From positions 1 through 5,118 of the forward strand of contig JAEWYG010000029.1 of NCBI GenBank assembly GCA_023395755.1: a DNA stretch of 5,118 bases, written 5' to 3'. Both the position numbers and the translations under genes were made by a program. The notes beneath the pieces were generated by a model, which saw only the letters and a program-made list of their open reading frames with translations, ran no database searches and was not told the DNA's origin. Shown here in pieces: positions 1 to 5,118 of the stretch (its first letter is position 1; each line of letters opens with the position of its first letter). This DNA is from Actinomycetes bacterium (GTDB lineage: Bacteria; Actinomycetota; Coriobacteriia; Coriobacteriales; Eggerthellaceae).

Positions 1-376
1 CTCCACCGTTGCTCGCAAGGGGTAAGCTTTCACCCTTCCCCTCACTCGTTTTGGCAACGCCTGATTCTAAAGAAGACGCGCTCCCCATTACCCCTGACTC
101 TGAAGCGCCCGTTTTGTCAGACAATGCATCGGGTGTACTCGAGCCAACAGAAGATTCTGAGCTGCTCGCATCGGTAGGCTTTTCGGCAGGTAACTTTGTT
201 CCCGGGTAAACAATAGCCGTGTAACCCTCCATGCTACCAAACGTATCGTCAATGTTTGAAGCAGCGACATTCCAAGAATGACCCGCAAGCAAATACCAAC
301 TAAACCCGAGCAAGCTCAGGGCAATAAGGCCCGCAAATACGACGAGCGCGATTTTTTCTCGTGAGACAACCGACAT
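1..376 (-). CDS. Membrane-anchored protein with Ser-rich linker, N-terminal part only
   Basis: Only the first 125 codons are in the window; the reading frame is open to the window edge, so the C-terminal domain that would define its function is missing. From ATG at 374-376 the protein has a short N-terminus with basic residues (R6, K8). A single hydrophobic helix follows at about residues 9-31, acting as an uncleaved signal anchor or signal peptide. Next comes a short ordered-looking stretch at about 33-62 (AGHSWNVAASNIDDTFGSM is its core). After about residue 63 the sequence is low complexity, rich in Ser, Thr, Glu, Gly and Ala, typical of an extracytoplasmic linker. I infer an exported, membrane-tethered protein. 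I do not recognise the family securely; a surface-anchored enzyme such as a CapA-like phosphoesterase is possible but nothing visible proves it. No Shine-Dalgarno lies before the ATG, and a consensus -10 box sits 10 nt upstream. Confidence 0.7.
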   Translation of the reverse strand, partial: MSVVSREKIALVVFAGLIALSLLGFSWYLLAGHSWNVAASNIDDTFGSMEGYTAIVYPGTKLPAEKPTDASSSESSVGSSTPDALSDKTGASESGVMGSASSLESGVAKTSEGKGESLPLASNGG

Positions 377-386
377 AGTAGAAACT

Positions 387-392
387 ATTATA
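387..392 (-). promoter_or_regulatory. -10 box (TATAAT) implying a leaderless transcript
   Basis: The minus strand reads a perfect TATAAT ending 10 nt before the ATG at 376. Transcription starting the usual 6-8 nt after the box would give a leader of about 3-5 nt, and no Shine-Dalgarno is present, so a leaderless or near-leaderless mRNA is inferred. No good -35 hexamer lies 16-18 nt upstream. A short direct repeat, GAGAC-TT-GAGAC, lies just upstream at about 395-406 and could be an activator site. Confidence 0.5.
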
Positions 393-424
393 ACGTCTCA
401 AGTCTCAGCAGGTGCGGGCATTGG

Positions 425-452
425 CAACCGACAGAATATGCACAGCCGGTTG
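425..452 (-). other. Weak stem-loop after the GNAT gene
   Basis: CAACCG (425-430) and CGGTTG (447-452) form a 6-bp inverted repeat around a 16-nt loop, just after the GNAT stop codon. No run of T follows on the minus strand, so an intrinsic terminator is not supported; it may be chance or a weak transcript end. The rest of the 81-bp gap holds only the promoter of the next gene. Confidence 0.2.
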
Positions 453-457
453 ACACC

Positions 458-991
458 CTAAACCAGCTTTTCGTAGGCAATACGATCGGGAGTCCCCCCT
501 TCGGCATGCGCAATATAAATGGTGCCACATTGCGCATAACCGCGCTTATCCAACAATCGACGCATGGGGGTATTGCCAGGATGGGTATCAATGCGTACGC
601 TGGCACAACCCCGCTCGTGCGTCAGGCGCTCTGCATTGTTCAAAAGCAGCGACGCCATACCACGTCCCTTACAAGCGTCTGAAACAGCTACCCGGTGCAC
701 CACTCCATAATGAGGATCGGCTGAAACACACTGGGTCAACCATGAACCTCCCTCAATATGATCGTAATCACGCTCACCCGCGAAACCCACCATGGCCGTA
801 GCCATAATCATGCCATTGTCGTCCACGGCAACATAGGAGTCACCGCGCTTGACGTCCCCCTCGATAGCATCACGATGGGGATACCCCCCTTGCCACTGAT
901 CGATACCGATGGCGGCAAGCGAGCGGCGGCCGTCTGCCAGAATATCCATAATGCGGTCGATATCCGACACGCTGGTCAAACGAAATTGCAC
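458..991 (-). CDS. Stand-alone GNAT family N-acetyltransferase
   Basis: A 177-residue single-domain protein, a normal length for the GNAT fold, predicted to transfer acetyl from acetyl-CoA to an amine in the cytosol. Motif A is clear: the beta-4 strand VVHRVAVS (97-104), then the acetyl-CoA pyrophosphate loop CKGRGMA (107-113), with K108 where Q/R is usual, followed by an alpha helix (114-127). The strand SVRIDTHPGNTPM (131-143) and RLLDKRGYAQCG (145-156) correspond to motif B and the C-terminal part of the fold. The N-terminal GIDQWQGGYP (29-38) is a substrate-side element. The start is GTG (989-991), preceded by GAGAGAAAG at a 9-nt spacing; the stop is TAG. It is homologous along its length to the C-terminal domains of the two upstream EamA fusions. 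It follows the second fusion by 116 bp containing a repeat-rich leader. The substrate cannot be read from sequence. Confidence 0.9.
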   Translation of the reverse strand: MQFRLTSVSDIDRIMDILADGRRSLAAIGIDQWQGGYPHRDAIEGDVKRGDSYVAVDDNGMIMATAMVGFAGERDYDHIEGGSWLTQCVSADPHYGVVHRVAVSDACKGRGMASLLLNNAERLTHERGCASVRIDTHPGNTPMRRLLDKRGYAQCGTIYIAHAEGGTPDRIAYEKLV

Positions 992-1000
992 AGGCGTTCA

Positions 1001-1009
1001 CTTTCTCTC
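1001..1009 (-). promoter_or_regulatory. Probable ribosome binding site of the GNAT gene
   Basis: GAGAGAAAG on the minus strand lies 9 nt before the GTG start and matches the 5' half of the anti-Shine-Dalgarno complement (AGAAAGGAGG). It is weak, but it is the only candidate and it supports the GTG at 989-991. It overlaps the proximal copy of the TCTCGAAACA repeat, so a protein bound there could also affect translation or initiation. Confidence 0.4.
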
Positions 1010-1061
1010 GAAACAAAGGGGATTTCTCTCGAAACAGCATCGGGAAAATACTGTTTCGAGA
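1002..1061. repeat. Three copies of TCTCGAAACA (two direct, one inverted); candidate operator
   Basis: TTTCTCTCGAAACA occurs twice in direct orientation, at 1002-1015 and 1023-1036, exactly 21 bp apart (two helical turns). The core TCTCGAAACA recurs inverted at 1052-1061. The second and third copies form an 11-bp perfect inverted repeat (1027-1037 with 1051-1061) around 13 nt. On the minus strand the stem is followed by GAAATCCCC, not T residues, so it is not a standard terminator. The position, in the short gap before the GNAT start, and the helical phasing suggest binding sites for a dimeric regulator. The regulator is not encoded in the window. Confidence 0.6.
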
Positions 1062-1065
1062 CAGC

Positions 1066-1094
1066 ACAACATTGGATGAGCGATTGGCCGTCAA
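1066..1094 (-). promoter_or_regulatory. Weak candidate promoter for the GNAT gene
   Basis: On the minus strand TTGACG (1089-1094), five of six matches to the -35 consensus, is followed after 17 bp by TGTTGT (1066-1071), only three of six matches to TATAAT. If used, transcription would start near 1059, inside the inverted copy of the TCTCGAAACA repeat, which fits a repressor site. The poor -10 keeps this tentative; read-through from the upstream fusion gene is the alternative. Confidence 0.25.
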
Positions 1095-1107
1095 ACGACC
1101 GGTGGGG

Positions 1108-2682
1108 CTACCACATTCGCTCAAAGGTGGCTCTTCGCCTTGCGCGACCGAGCCGATCAAATAGAATAATCTCACCGCAAGGCGTAAAACCAAATGCCAC
1201 AAGCAACGCTCTCATGGCGTTATTGGTTTGGTAAGTATCACAACGCACACTTGTCTTTCCTGCGGCTCTAGCCAAGCGATCAGCCTCTCCCAAGATGAAC
1301 ATACCCACGCCACGTCGACGAGCCTCTGCAGCAACCGTTACCCAGTGAAGCGCCGCATATGTCGTTTTATCTGGAGGCTCGGGAGATTCCGAAAGCCATG
1401 AGGCATTCATCGCGTGGGCATAAGCCTCATCGCCGTCAGGATTGAGGGCAAACACCCCTATGATGCGTTCATCAGCATCTTTCATTTCGTCATTTTTGTC
1501 CGAAAGCGTAACAACATAGGCTGTCTTCCAATCGATAGCACGCATGACACGACGCTCAGAGGGGTACATCTTAGACTTCTTCTCGTCCACGCCCAAAGCA
1601 GCCAGCGTCTCATGACCATCGGCTAGTATTTCCTGAAAACGAACGAAGTCATCGTGCACGGCAGGCCGCGTGCGGTAATAACCAAGGAGCGAAGCGCGGC
1701 CTTCGAAGGGAGGTAAGTCGTCCACTGAACCCTCATAGGCATCAACCGGTTGATTGGTAGACTCACCACGCTGCGTCACTAACACCATCATAGTCATAAT
1801 CATCAGCATGCCCACTATGTCAACTGGCAGAACAGGAGTACCTAGCCACACTGCCGAGATGACCGTAGCAGACACAGGCTCAACACAACCAACCAAACCA
1901 GCACGCACAGGGCCAGCATCAGTGATACCCTGCAAGTAGAAAAGATAAGCTAAAAACGTGCCAATAACCACCATGGCCACCATAACGCCCGTGAGTTGTG
2001 GATTAATGGCCACGGGAATATCCCAGGGCTGAACAAACACCGTAGCTACAACACCGCCCAGTAACATTGCCAAACCGGTAACAATGAAACTACCCCACTT
2101 CTCCAATGCCTTACCGGGGATGAGGGTGTAACACGCTAAGGCAAATGCAGAGACAATGCCCCAAAATAACCCCTCAGCCGGAATAGCCAAAACGCCAAAA
2201 TTGCCCTTGGTTGCAATAAGAAACGTACCCCCGATAGCTAACACCAGGCCCAAAGCCTCACGCGCTTTTGGTAAACGTTTGGCTCGTAGGCATACGTACA
2301 GCATGATAACGATAAGTCCGAGACGCTCAAGTACGGTACCAGTACCAGCATTGGTAAATGAAATTGAAGAAAGATAGCTTATCTGCGTAAGCAACACCCC
2401 AAAAAGAGCAAATGCTGCAATACGTAACAACGAACGTTTGTCGCGCATGACGGCACGCAGGCTACGCCAGTTCTTAACAAGGCACGCACCAAGGAAGATT
2501 GCCGCACCCATCAAAAGCCGTACGCAAGTAATCCACGCTACCGGCACGCCCAGATCACCGGTAAGGAGCTGGGCGCAGGTACCCGAGAAGCCCCAGCAAA
2601 TACCACCAAGCGCTGCAAAGACAATACCACGCGTTACGTGATTTTTTCGAAGTGACGTTGCACTTGTTTTTGCTGAAGTCAT
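1108..2682 (-). CDS. EamA/DMT transporter fused to C-terminal GNAT acetyltransferase (downstream paralogue)
   Basis: This is a 524-residue, two-part protein. Residues about 18-303 form two EamA repeats of five hydrophobic helices each. TM1 carries GGICWGFSGT (26-35), and the second repeat carries the family-typical VEPVSA (267-272). Such drug/metabolite transporters are usually about 300 residues and move amino acids, metabolites or drugs. A polar linker (about 304-340) with GRASLLGYY (328-336) joins a GNAT domain (about 341-524). That domain has the acetyl-CoA loop R455-R-R-G458-V-G460 after the strand LHWVTVAA and a C-terminal FTPCGEI strand. With ten helices and an inside N-terminus, the GNAT would be cytosolic, where acetyl-CoA is. 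ATG at 2680-2682 has a strong GGAAGGGGG Shine-Dalgarno 6 nt away; the stop is TAG. It is a tandem paralogue of the gene at 2833-4368 and lies 116 bp before the stand-alone GNAT. Coupled acetylation and export is inference; the substrate is unknown. Confidence 0.93.
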   Translation of the reverse strand: MTSAKTSATSLRKNHVTRGIVFAALGGICWGFSGTCAQLLTGDLGVPVAWITCVRLLMGAAIFLGACLVKNWRSLRAVMRDKRSLLRIAAFALFGVLLTQISYLSSISFTNAGTGTVLERLGLIVIMLYVCLRAKRLPKAREALGLVLAIGGTFLIATKGNFGVLAIPAEGLFWGIVSAFALACYTLIPGKALEKWGSFIVTGLAMLLGGVVATVFVQPWDIPVAINPQLTGVMVAMVVIGTFLAYLFYLQGITDAGPVRAGLVGCVEPVSATVISAVWLGTPVLPVDIVGMLMIMTMMVLVTQRGESTNQPVDAYEGSVDDLPPFEGRASLLGYYRTRPAVHDDFVRFQEILADGHETLAALGVDEKKSKMYPSERRVMRAIDWKTAYVVTLSDKNDEMKDADERIIGVFALNPDGDEAYAHAMNASWLSESPEPPDKTTYAALHWVTVAAEARRRGVGMFILGEADRLARAAGKTSVRCDTYQTNNAMRALLVAFGFTPCGEIILFDRLGRARRRATFERMW

Positions 2683-2688
2683 TTAGCA

Positions 2689-2699
2689 CCCCCTTCCTC
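2689..2699 (-). promoter_or_regulatory. Strong ribosome binding site of the downstream fusion gene
   Basis: GAGGAAGGGGG on the minus strand lies 6 nt before the ATG at 2682. It fixes the start and indicates efficient independent translation. Confidence 0.75.
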
Positions 2700-2736
2700 G
2701 CACGCAAAACCATGACCCCGTAAAATAGCACTGCGA

Positions 2737-2765
2737 ATTGTCGCACGGAAGCGCATCCCGGTAAA
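2737..2765 (-). promoter_or_regulatory. Promoter of the downstream EamA-GNAT gene (TTTACC-17-GACAAT)
   Basis: The -35 TTTACC (2760-2765) and -10 GACAAT (2737-2742) are separated by exactly 17 bp. The same arrangement, with the same -10 hexamer and the same CGCAGTG downstream of it, precedes the paralogous gene at 4457-4485. Each hexamer matches the sigma-70-type consensus at four of six positions; the conservation between paralogues is the main evidence. The predicted start is near 2730-2732, giving a leader of about 48 nt. The remaining 150-bp gap to the upstream gene shows no convincing terminator. Confidence 0.6.
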
Positions 2766-2832
2766 GAGGTTTTCAGTAGGGTTTTGCATAGATTTGAAGA
2801 GGTCGAAGCACCCGTGGCGCAACATTGAAAAG

Positions 2833-4368
2833 TTACAGCATGCGCTCATAGGCGAGGCGAACCTTCTTACGCCCAAATACATCTTTCATAACAATGGTGC
2901 CGCAGTAGGTATATCCATGCTTTTCAAGCATCTTCTGTATAGGAATGTTCTGTGGGTAGACGTCGGCTCGAATGCTTGATCGATCTCCTTTACTTGCGAT
3001 ACGATCAGCAGTTTCTAGAATAAACATACCCACACCACGACGACGCGCCGCATAAGCCACTGCTATCCAATGGATCTCGGCATAAAGCTGTGGTTGCGCA
3101 TGAGTGTCGGTAAGCCATGCGCCGTCAAGAGTCGAATCGTAATTCTTATCAGGCGAGAACGAAACGGCAAACACGGCTATCGTATGGCCGTGCGCATCCT
3201 CAACAACGTGCGTTGTGCCGTTCTGAATGCTATGCATAAGTCGACGCGCCGAAGGGTACTTTTTTCGTCCCTCGTCGATACCAAGCGCAGCAAATGTCTC
3301 GTGTCCCTCATCGAGCAGCTTCTGAACTCGATCAAAATCTTCACGCACCGCAACACGACTGGTGTAATAACCCAATACAGAGGCACGACCCGCAAACAAA
3401 GGAGGATCATCAAAACTAACCGCATGCAACGCTTCCCCATCTTCCTGAGAAACAGCAGACAACCCCGGCTCGCGTTCTGACACAAGAAAGATCATAACCA
3501 CAATCATGACACAGCCAGCAATATCCCATACAGAAACAGGTGTTTGCAGCCAGAATAAGGCAAGAAGCATAGCTGACACTGGTTCGACGCAGCAGAGCAA
3601 ACTGGCTTTCACTGGCCCTGCATCGGAGACGCCCTGCAAATACAGCATATAAGCACCTAAGGTACCCACCAATACGATAGCAACCAACGCCGCCAACGCT
3701 CCGCCAGAAAGTTGTACGGGAATGCTCCATGGTTGCACCACAATCGATGCAGCGGACCCGCCAAACAACATGGCAAGACCCGTCACCAACATGGCACCCC
3801 ATTTCTTTAGCACACGCACGGGCATAAGCGTGTAAAAAGCCAACGCCACCGCTGATATTAACCCCCAGAACAAACCTTCCGCAGGAATAGCAAGCCGACC
3901 AACTTCACCTTGCGTAGCAATGAGAATCATGCCGCCCAAAGCGAACGCTAAACCAAGGGCTTCACGCAACCGAGGAAGACGACGTGCTCGCAAGCATACA
4001 TACAGCATAATAAGCACCAAGCCCACTTGCTCAATAGTGGTACCTACGCCTGCACTGGTGTACTTAATAGCATTCAAATAACTCATCTGCGTCAAGAGCA
4101 CCCCAAAAAGAGCGAAAAGCGCAATCTGAAAAAGAGAGCGACGATCACGAAATACCGCCACTAAATCTCGCCAATTACGCACCGCCGTCATAAAGAGGAA
4201 GAATACCGCAGCGATAACCATGCGCACACAGGTAATCCACGCAGCTGGCGCACCATATTCATTCATAAGTAACTGGGCACAGGTTCCAGAAAAACCCCAG
4301 CAAATACCGCCCGCCAGCGCACAAATAATACCCCGCAACAAATGCGGCCTTCCCTCCGAATCAGACAC
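2833..4368 (-). CDS. EamA/DMT transporter fused to C-terminal GNAT acetyltransferase (upstream paralogue)
   Basis: This is 511 residues when started at GTG 4366-4368. Residues about 12-297 form two five-helix EamA repeats, with GGICWGFSGT (20-29) in TM1 and VEPVSA (261-266) in the second repeat. A polar linker (about 298-338) with GRASVLGYY (327-335) leads to a GNAT domain (about 339-511). Its acetyl-CoA loop is R442-R-R-G445-V-G447 after EIHWIAVA, with YTYCGTI near the end. The frame is open upstream to an ATG at 4470, but that ATG overlaps the promoter spacer and would translate the leader hairpin. GTG 4368 has purine-rich AAGGAAAAGGGG before it and aligns with the paralogue's N-terminus. 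The paralogues are close: 27 of 37 residues match over 116-152 here against 122-158 there. The stop is TAA. The fused GNAT should face the cytosol. Acetylation coupled to efflux is inference; the substrate and transport direction are unknown. Confidence 0.9.
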   Translation of the reverse strand: MSDSEGRPHLLRGIICALAGGICWGFSGTCAQLLMNEYGAPAAWITCVRMVIAAVFFLFMTAVRNWRDLVAVFRDRRSLFQIALFALFGVLLTQMSYLNAIKYTSAGVGTTIEQVGLVLIMLYVCLRARRLPRLREALGLAFALGGMILIATQGEVGRLAIPAEGLFWGLISAVALAFYTLMPVRVLKKWGAMLVTGLAMLFGGSAASIVVQPWSIPVQLSGGALAALVAIVLVGTLGAYMLYLQGVSDAGPVKASLLCCVEPVSAMLLALFWLQTPVSVWDIAGCVMIVVMIFLVSEREPGLSAVSQEDGEALHAVSFDDPPLFAGRASVLGYYTSRVAVREDFDRVQKLLDEGHETFAALGIDEGRKKYPSARRLMHSIQNGTTHVVEDAHGHTIAVFAVSFSPDKNYDSTLDGAWLTDTHAQPQLYAEIHWIAVAYAARRRGVGMFILETADRIASKGDRSSIRADVYPQNIPIQKMLEKHGYTYCGTIVMKDVFGRKKVRLAYERML

Positions 4369-4372
4369 GATG

Positions 4373-4384
4373 CCCCTTTTCCTT
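4373..4384 (-). promoter_or_regulatory. Ribosome binding site that decides the GTG start
   Basis: AAGGAAAAGGGG on the minus strand lies 4 nt before GTG 4368. The G-run is a little close and the AAGG a little far, but this is the only Shine-Dalgarno-like stretch near the conserved N-terminus. It supports this start over the ATG 34 codons upstream. Confidence 0.55.
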
Positions 4385-4392
4385 ATTAACAC

Positions 4393-4421
4393 AACAATGC
4401 GACGCAACGCGTCGCATTGTT
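4393..4421 (-). promoter_or_regulatory. 13-bp perfect hairpin in the leader of the upstream fusion gene
   Basis: Arms 4393-4405 and 4409-4421 are perfectly complementary around a 3-nt loop (GTT on the minus strand). The stem core GCGACGC/GCGTCGC is GC-rich and is followed on the minus strand by the T-rich ATTGTTGTGTTAA. This could end read-through transcription from uvrA. Because it lies downstream of the promoter at 4457-4485, it could also act as an attenuator, an operator palindrome, or a stabilising 5' stem. The sequence alone does not decide. Confidence 0.6.
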
Positions 4422-4456
4422 TAGTCGTCTTCCGCAGACCCCTACGGTCACTGCGC

Positions 4457-4485
4457 ATTGTCCCATGCATCCCTGCACCAGTAAA
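4457..4485 (-). promoter_or_regulatory. Promoter of the upstream EamA-GNAT gene (TTTACT-17-GACAAT)
   Basis: The -35 TTTACT (4480-4485) and -10 GACAAT (4457-4462) have a 17-bp spacer, matching the promoter of the paralogue. Shared flanking blocks in the same order are GGGATGC in the spacer, CGCAGTG after the -10, and GGGGTC further down. The predicted start is near 4450-4452, giving a leader of about 82 nt that includes the 13-bp hairpin. The rest of the uvrA-to-fusion gap shows no other clear element. Confidence 0.6.
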
Positions 4486-4524
4486 GACACATGCTATTAC
4501 CGCGAAATCTCGTGCGCAGATACG

Positions 4525-5118
4525 TTAAGACAATATACGCTTCACAAAAGCGCCCGTATAGCTGCCCTCAACCTCAGCAACCTGCTCAGGGGTTCCCTGC
4601 GCCACAATAGTACCACCGCGGTCACCGCCCTCGGGTCCCAAATCAATAATGCGATCGGCACATTTAATCACATCCAAATTATGCTCGATAACCAGCACCG
4701 TATTACCCGCATCTACCAGGCGCTCCAACACTTCTAGCAGCTGACGTACATCTTCAAAATGCAAGCCAGTAGTGGGTTCGTCGAGAATATAAAACGTCTT
4801 ACCTGTTTGACGACGCTGCAATTCGCTCGACAGTTTCACTCGCTGCGCCTCACCACCTGAAAGAGTAGTAGCAGGCTGTCCCAAACGAATATATCCCAAT
4901 CCCACGTCAAAGAGCGTCTGTAGCTTACGTTTGATAGCGGGAATATTCTCGAAGAACGCCAGGGCATCCTCCACCGTCATATCTAATACATCAGAGATAT
5001 TCTTGCCGCGGTACGTTACCTGCAGCGTCTCTCGATTATAACGCTTACCACCACACACCTCACAAGGCACGTAGATGTCGGGCAGGAAGTGCATCTCAAT
5101 TTTTATCTGGCCATCGCC
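4525..5118 (-). CDS. uvrA: UvrABC excinuclease subunit A, C-terminal part (5' end outside window)
   Basis: The last 197 residues of UvrA, which is usually about 940-950 residues. UvrA is the ATP-binding DNA-damage sensor of nucleotide excision repair; it dimerises and loads UvrB at lesions in the cytosol. The visible part starts GDGQIKIEMHFLPDIYV and includes C19 and C22 (CEVC), the second cysteine pair of the C-terminal zinc finger; the first pair lies beyond the window. The ABC signature TLSGGEAQRVKLSSEL is at 85-100. Walker B FYILDEPTTGLH is at 109-120 with catalytic E114. The switch histidine is H146 in VIEHNLDVIKCAD. The ending FVKRILS and stop TAA fit a complete C-terminus. No sign of damage. 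The next gene starts 156 bp downstream with its own promoter, so functional linkage to the transporters is unlikely. Confidence 0.98.
   Translation of the reverse strand, partial: GDGQIKIEMHFLPDIYVPCEVCGGKRYNRETLQVTYRGKNISDVLDMTVEDALAFFENIPAIKRKLQTLFDVGLGYIRLGQPATTLSGGEAQRVKLSSELQRRQTGKTFYILDEPTTGLHFEDVRQLLEVLERLVDAGNTVLVIEHNLDVIKCADRIIDLGPEGGDRGGTIVAQGTPEQVAEVEGSYTGAFVKRILS

Noticed and set aside
9..209. A 66-codon plus-strand open frame at the left edge.
   Set aside because: It is antisense to the continuous minus-strand frame of the membrane-anchored protein, whose signal anchor and Ser-rich linker are more protein-like.
1027..1061. The 11-bp inverted repeat as an intrinsic terminator of the downstream fusion gene.
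   Set aside because: On the minus strand the stem is followed by GAAATCCCC with no T tract, and a third copy of the same motif lies beside it, which fits an operator better.
870..1202. A 110-codon minus-strand frame spanning the gap between the downstream fusion and the GNAT.
   Set aside because: It overlaps both genes in another frame, and its protein has no domain features.
758..1234. A 158-codon plus-strand open frame crossing the GNAT start and the repeat region.
   Set aside because: It is antisense to two well-supported genes, has no ribosome site and no recognisable protein features, and its openness reflects the codon use of the opposite strand.
2683..2832. A riboswitch or T-box in the 150-bp gap between the two fusion genes.
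   Set aside because: The predicted leader is only about 48 nt, and I found no T-box sequence, conserved riboswitch core or strong terminator hairpin in it.
2679..2882. A 67-codon minus-strand frame whose TGA overlaps the ATG of the downstream fusion gene (ATGA), suggesting a translationally coupled leader peptide.
   Set aside because: Its start lies inside the 3' end of the upstream fusion gene and upstream of the predicted promoter, so the local transcript would not contain its start. It also lacks a clear ribosome site and resembles no family I know.
3070..3480. A 136-codon plus-strand open frame.
   Set aside because: It lies wholly antisense to the GNAT and linker part of the upstream fusion; the product is Arg-rich without domain features, typical of a shadow frame.

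Overview
All five genes in this window lie on the minus strand, and I see no credible gene on the plus strand. Base composition is close to balanced. Two genes start with GTG. One gene has a -10 box so close to its ATG that its transcript is probably leaderless, which is common in Actinobacteria. Together with the UvrA sequence, this suggests a moderate-GC actinobacterium, possibly a Coriobacteriia/Eggerthellaceae-type gut or oral anaerobe. That placement is an impression, not a measurement.

In the direction of transcription (high to low coordinates) the layout is as follows. (1) The C-terminal fifth of uvrA (4525-5118), a housekeeping repair gene. (2) A gene of about 511 codons (2833-4368) for a ten-helix EamA/DMT transporter fused to a cytoplasmic GNAT acetyltransferase. 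(3) A paralogous EamA-GNAT fusion of 524 codons (1108-2682). (4) A stand-alone 177-residue GNAT (458-991), homologous to the C-terminal domains of both fusions. (5) The start of a membrane-anchored protein with a Ser-rich linker (1-376) that runs off the window.

The distinctive part is the middle: three related acetyltransferase domains in a row, two of them fused to an exporter-type membrane domain. A plausible but unproven reading is a modify-and-export module that acetylates a small amine or amino-acid-like compound in the cytosol and pumps it out.

The regulatory sequence is informative. Both fusion genes are preceded by near-matching promoters, TTTAC(C/T)-17 bp-GACAAT, with conserved bases past the -10 box. 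The upstream paralogue also has a 13-bp perfect hairpin between its promoter and its start codon. The stand-alone GNAT has a different leader, carrying three copies of TCTCGAAACA: two direct, 21 bp apart, and one inverted. The three acetyltransferase genes therefore appear to be controlled in at least two different ways.
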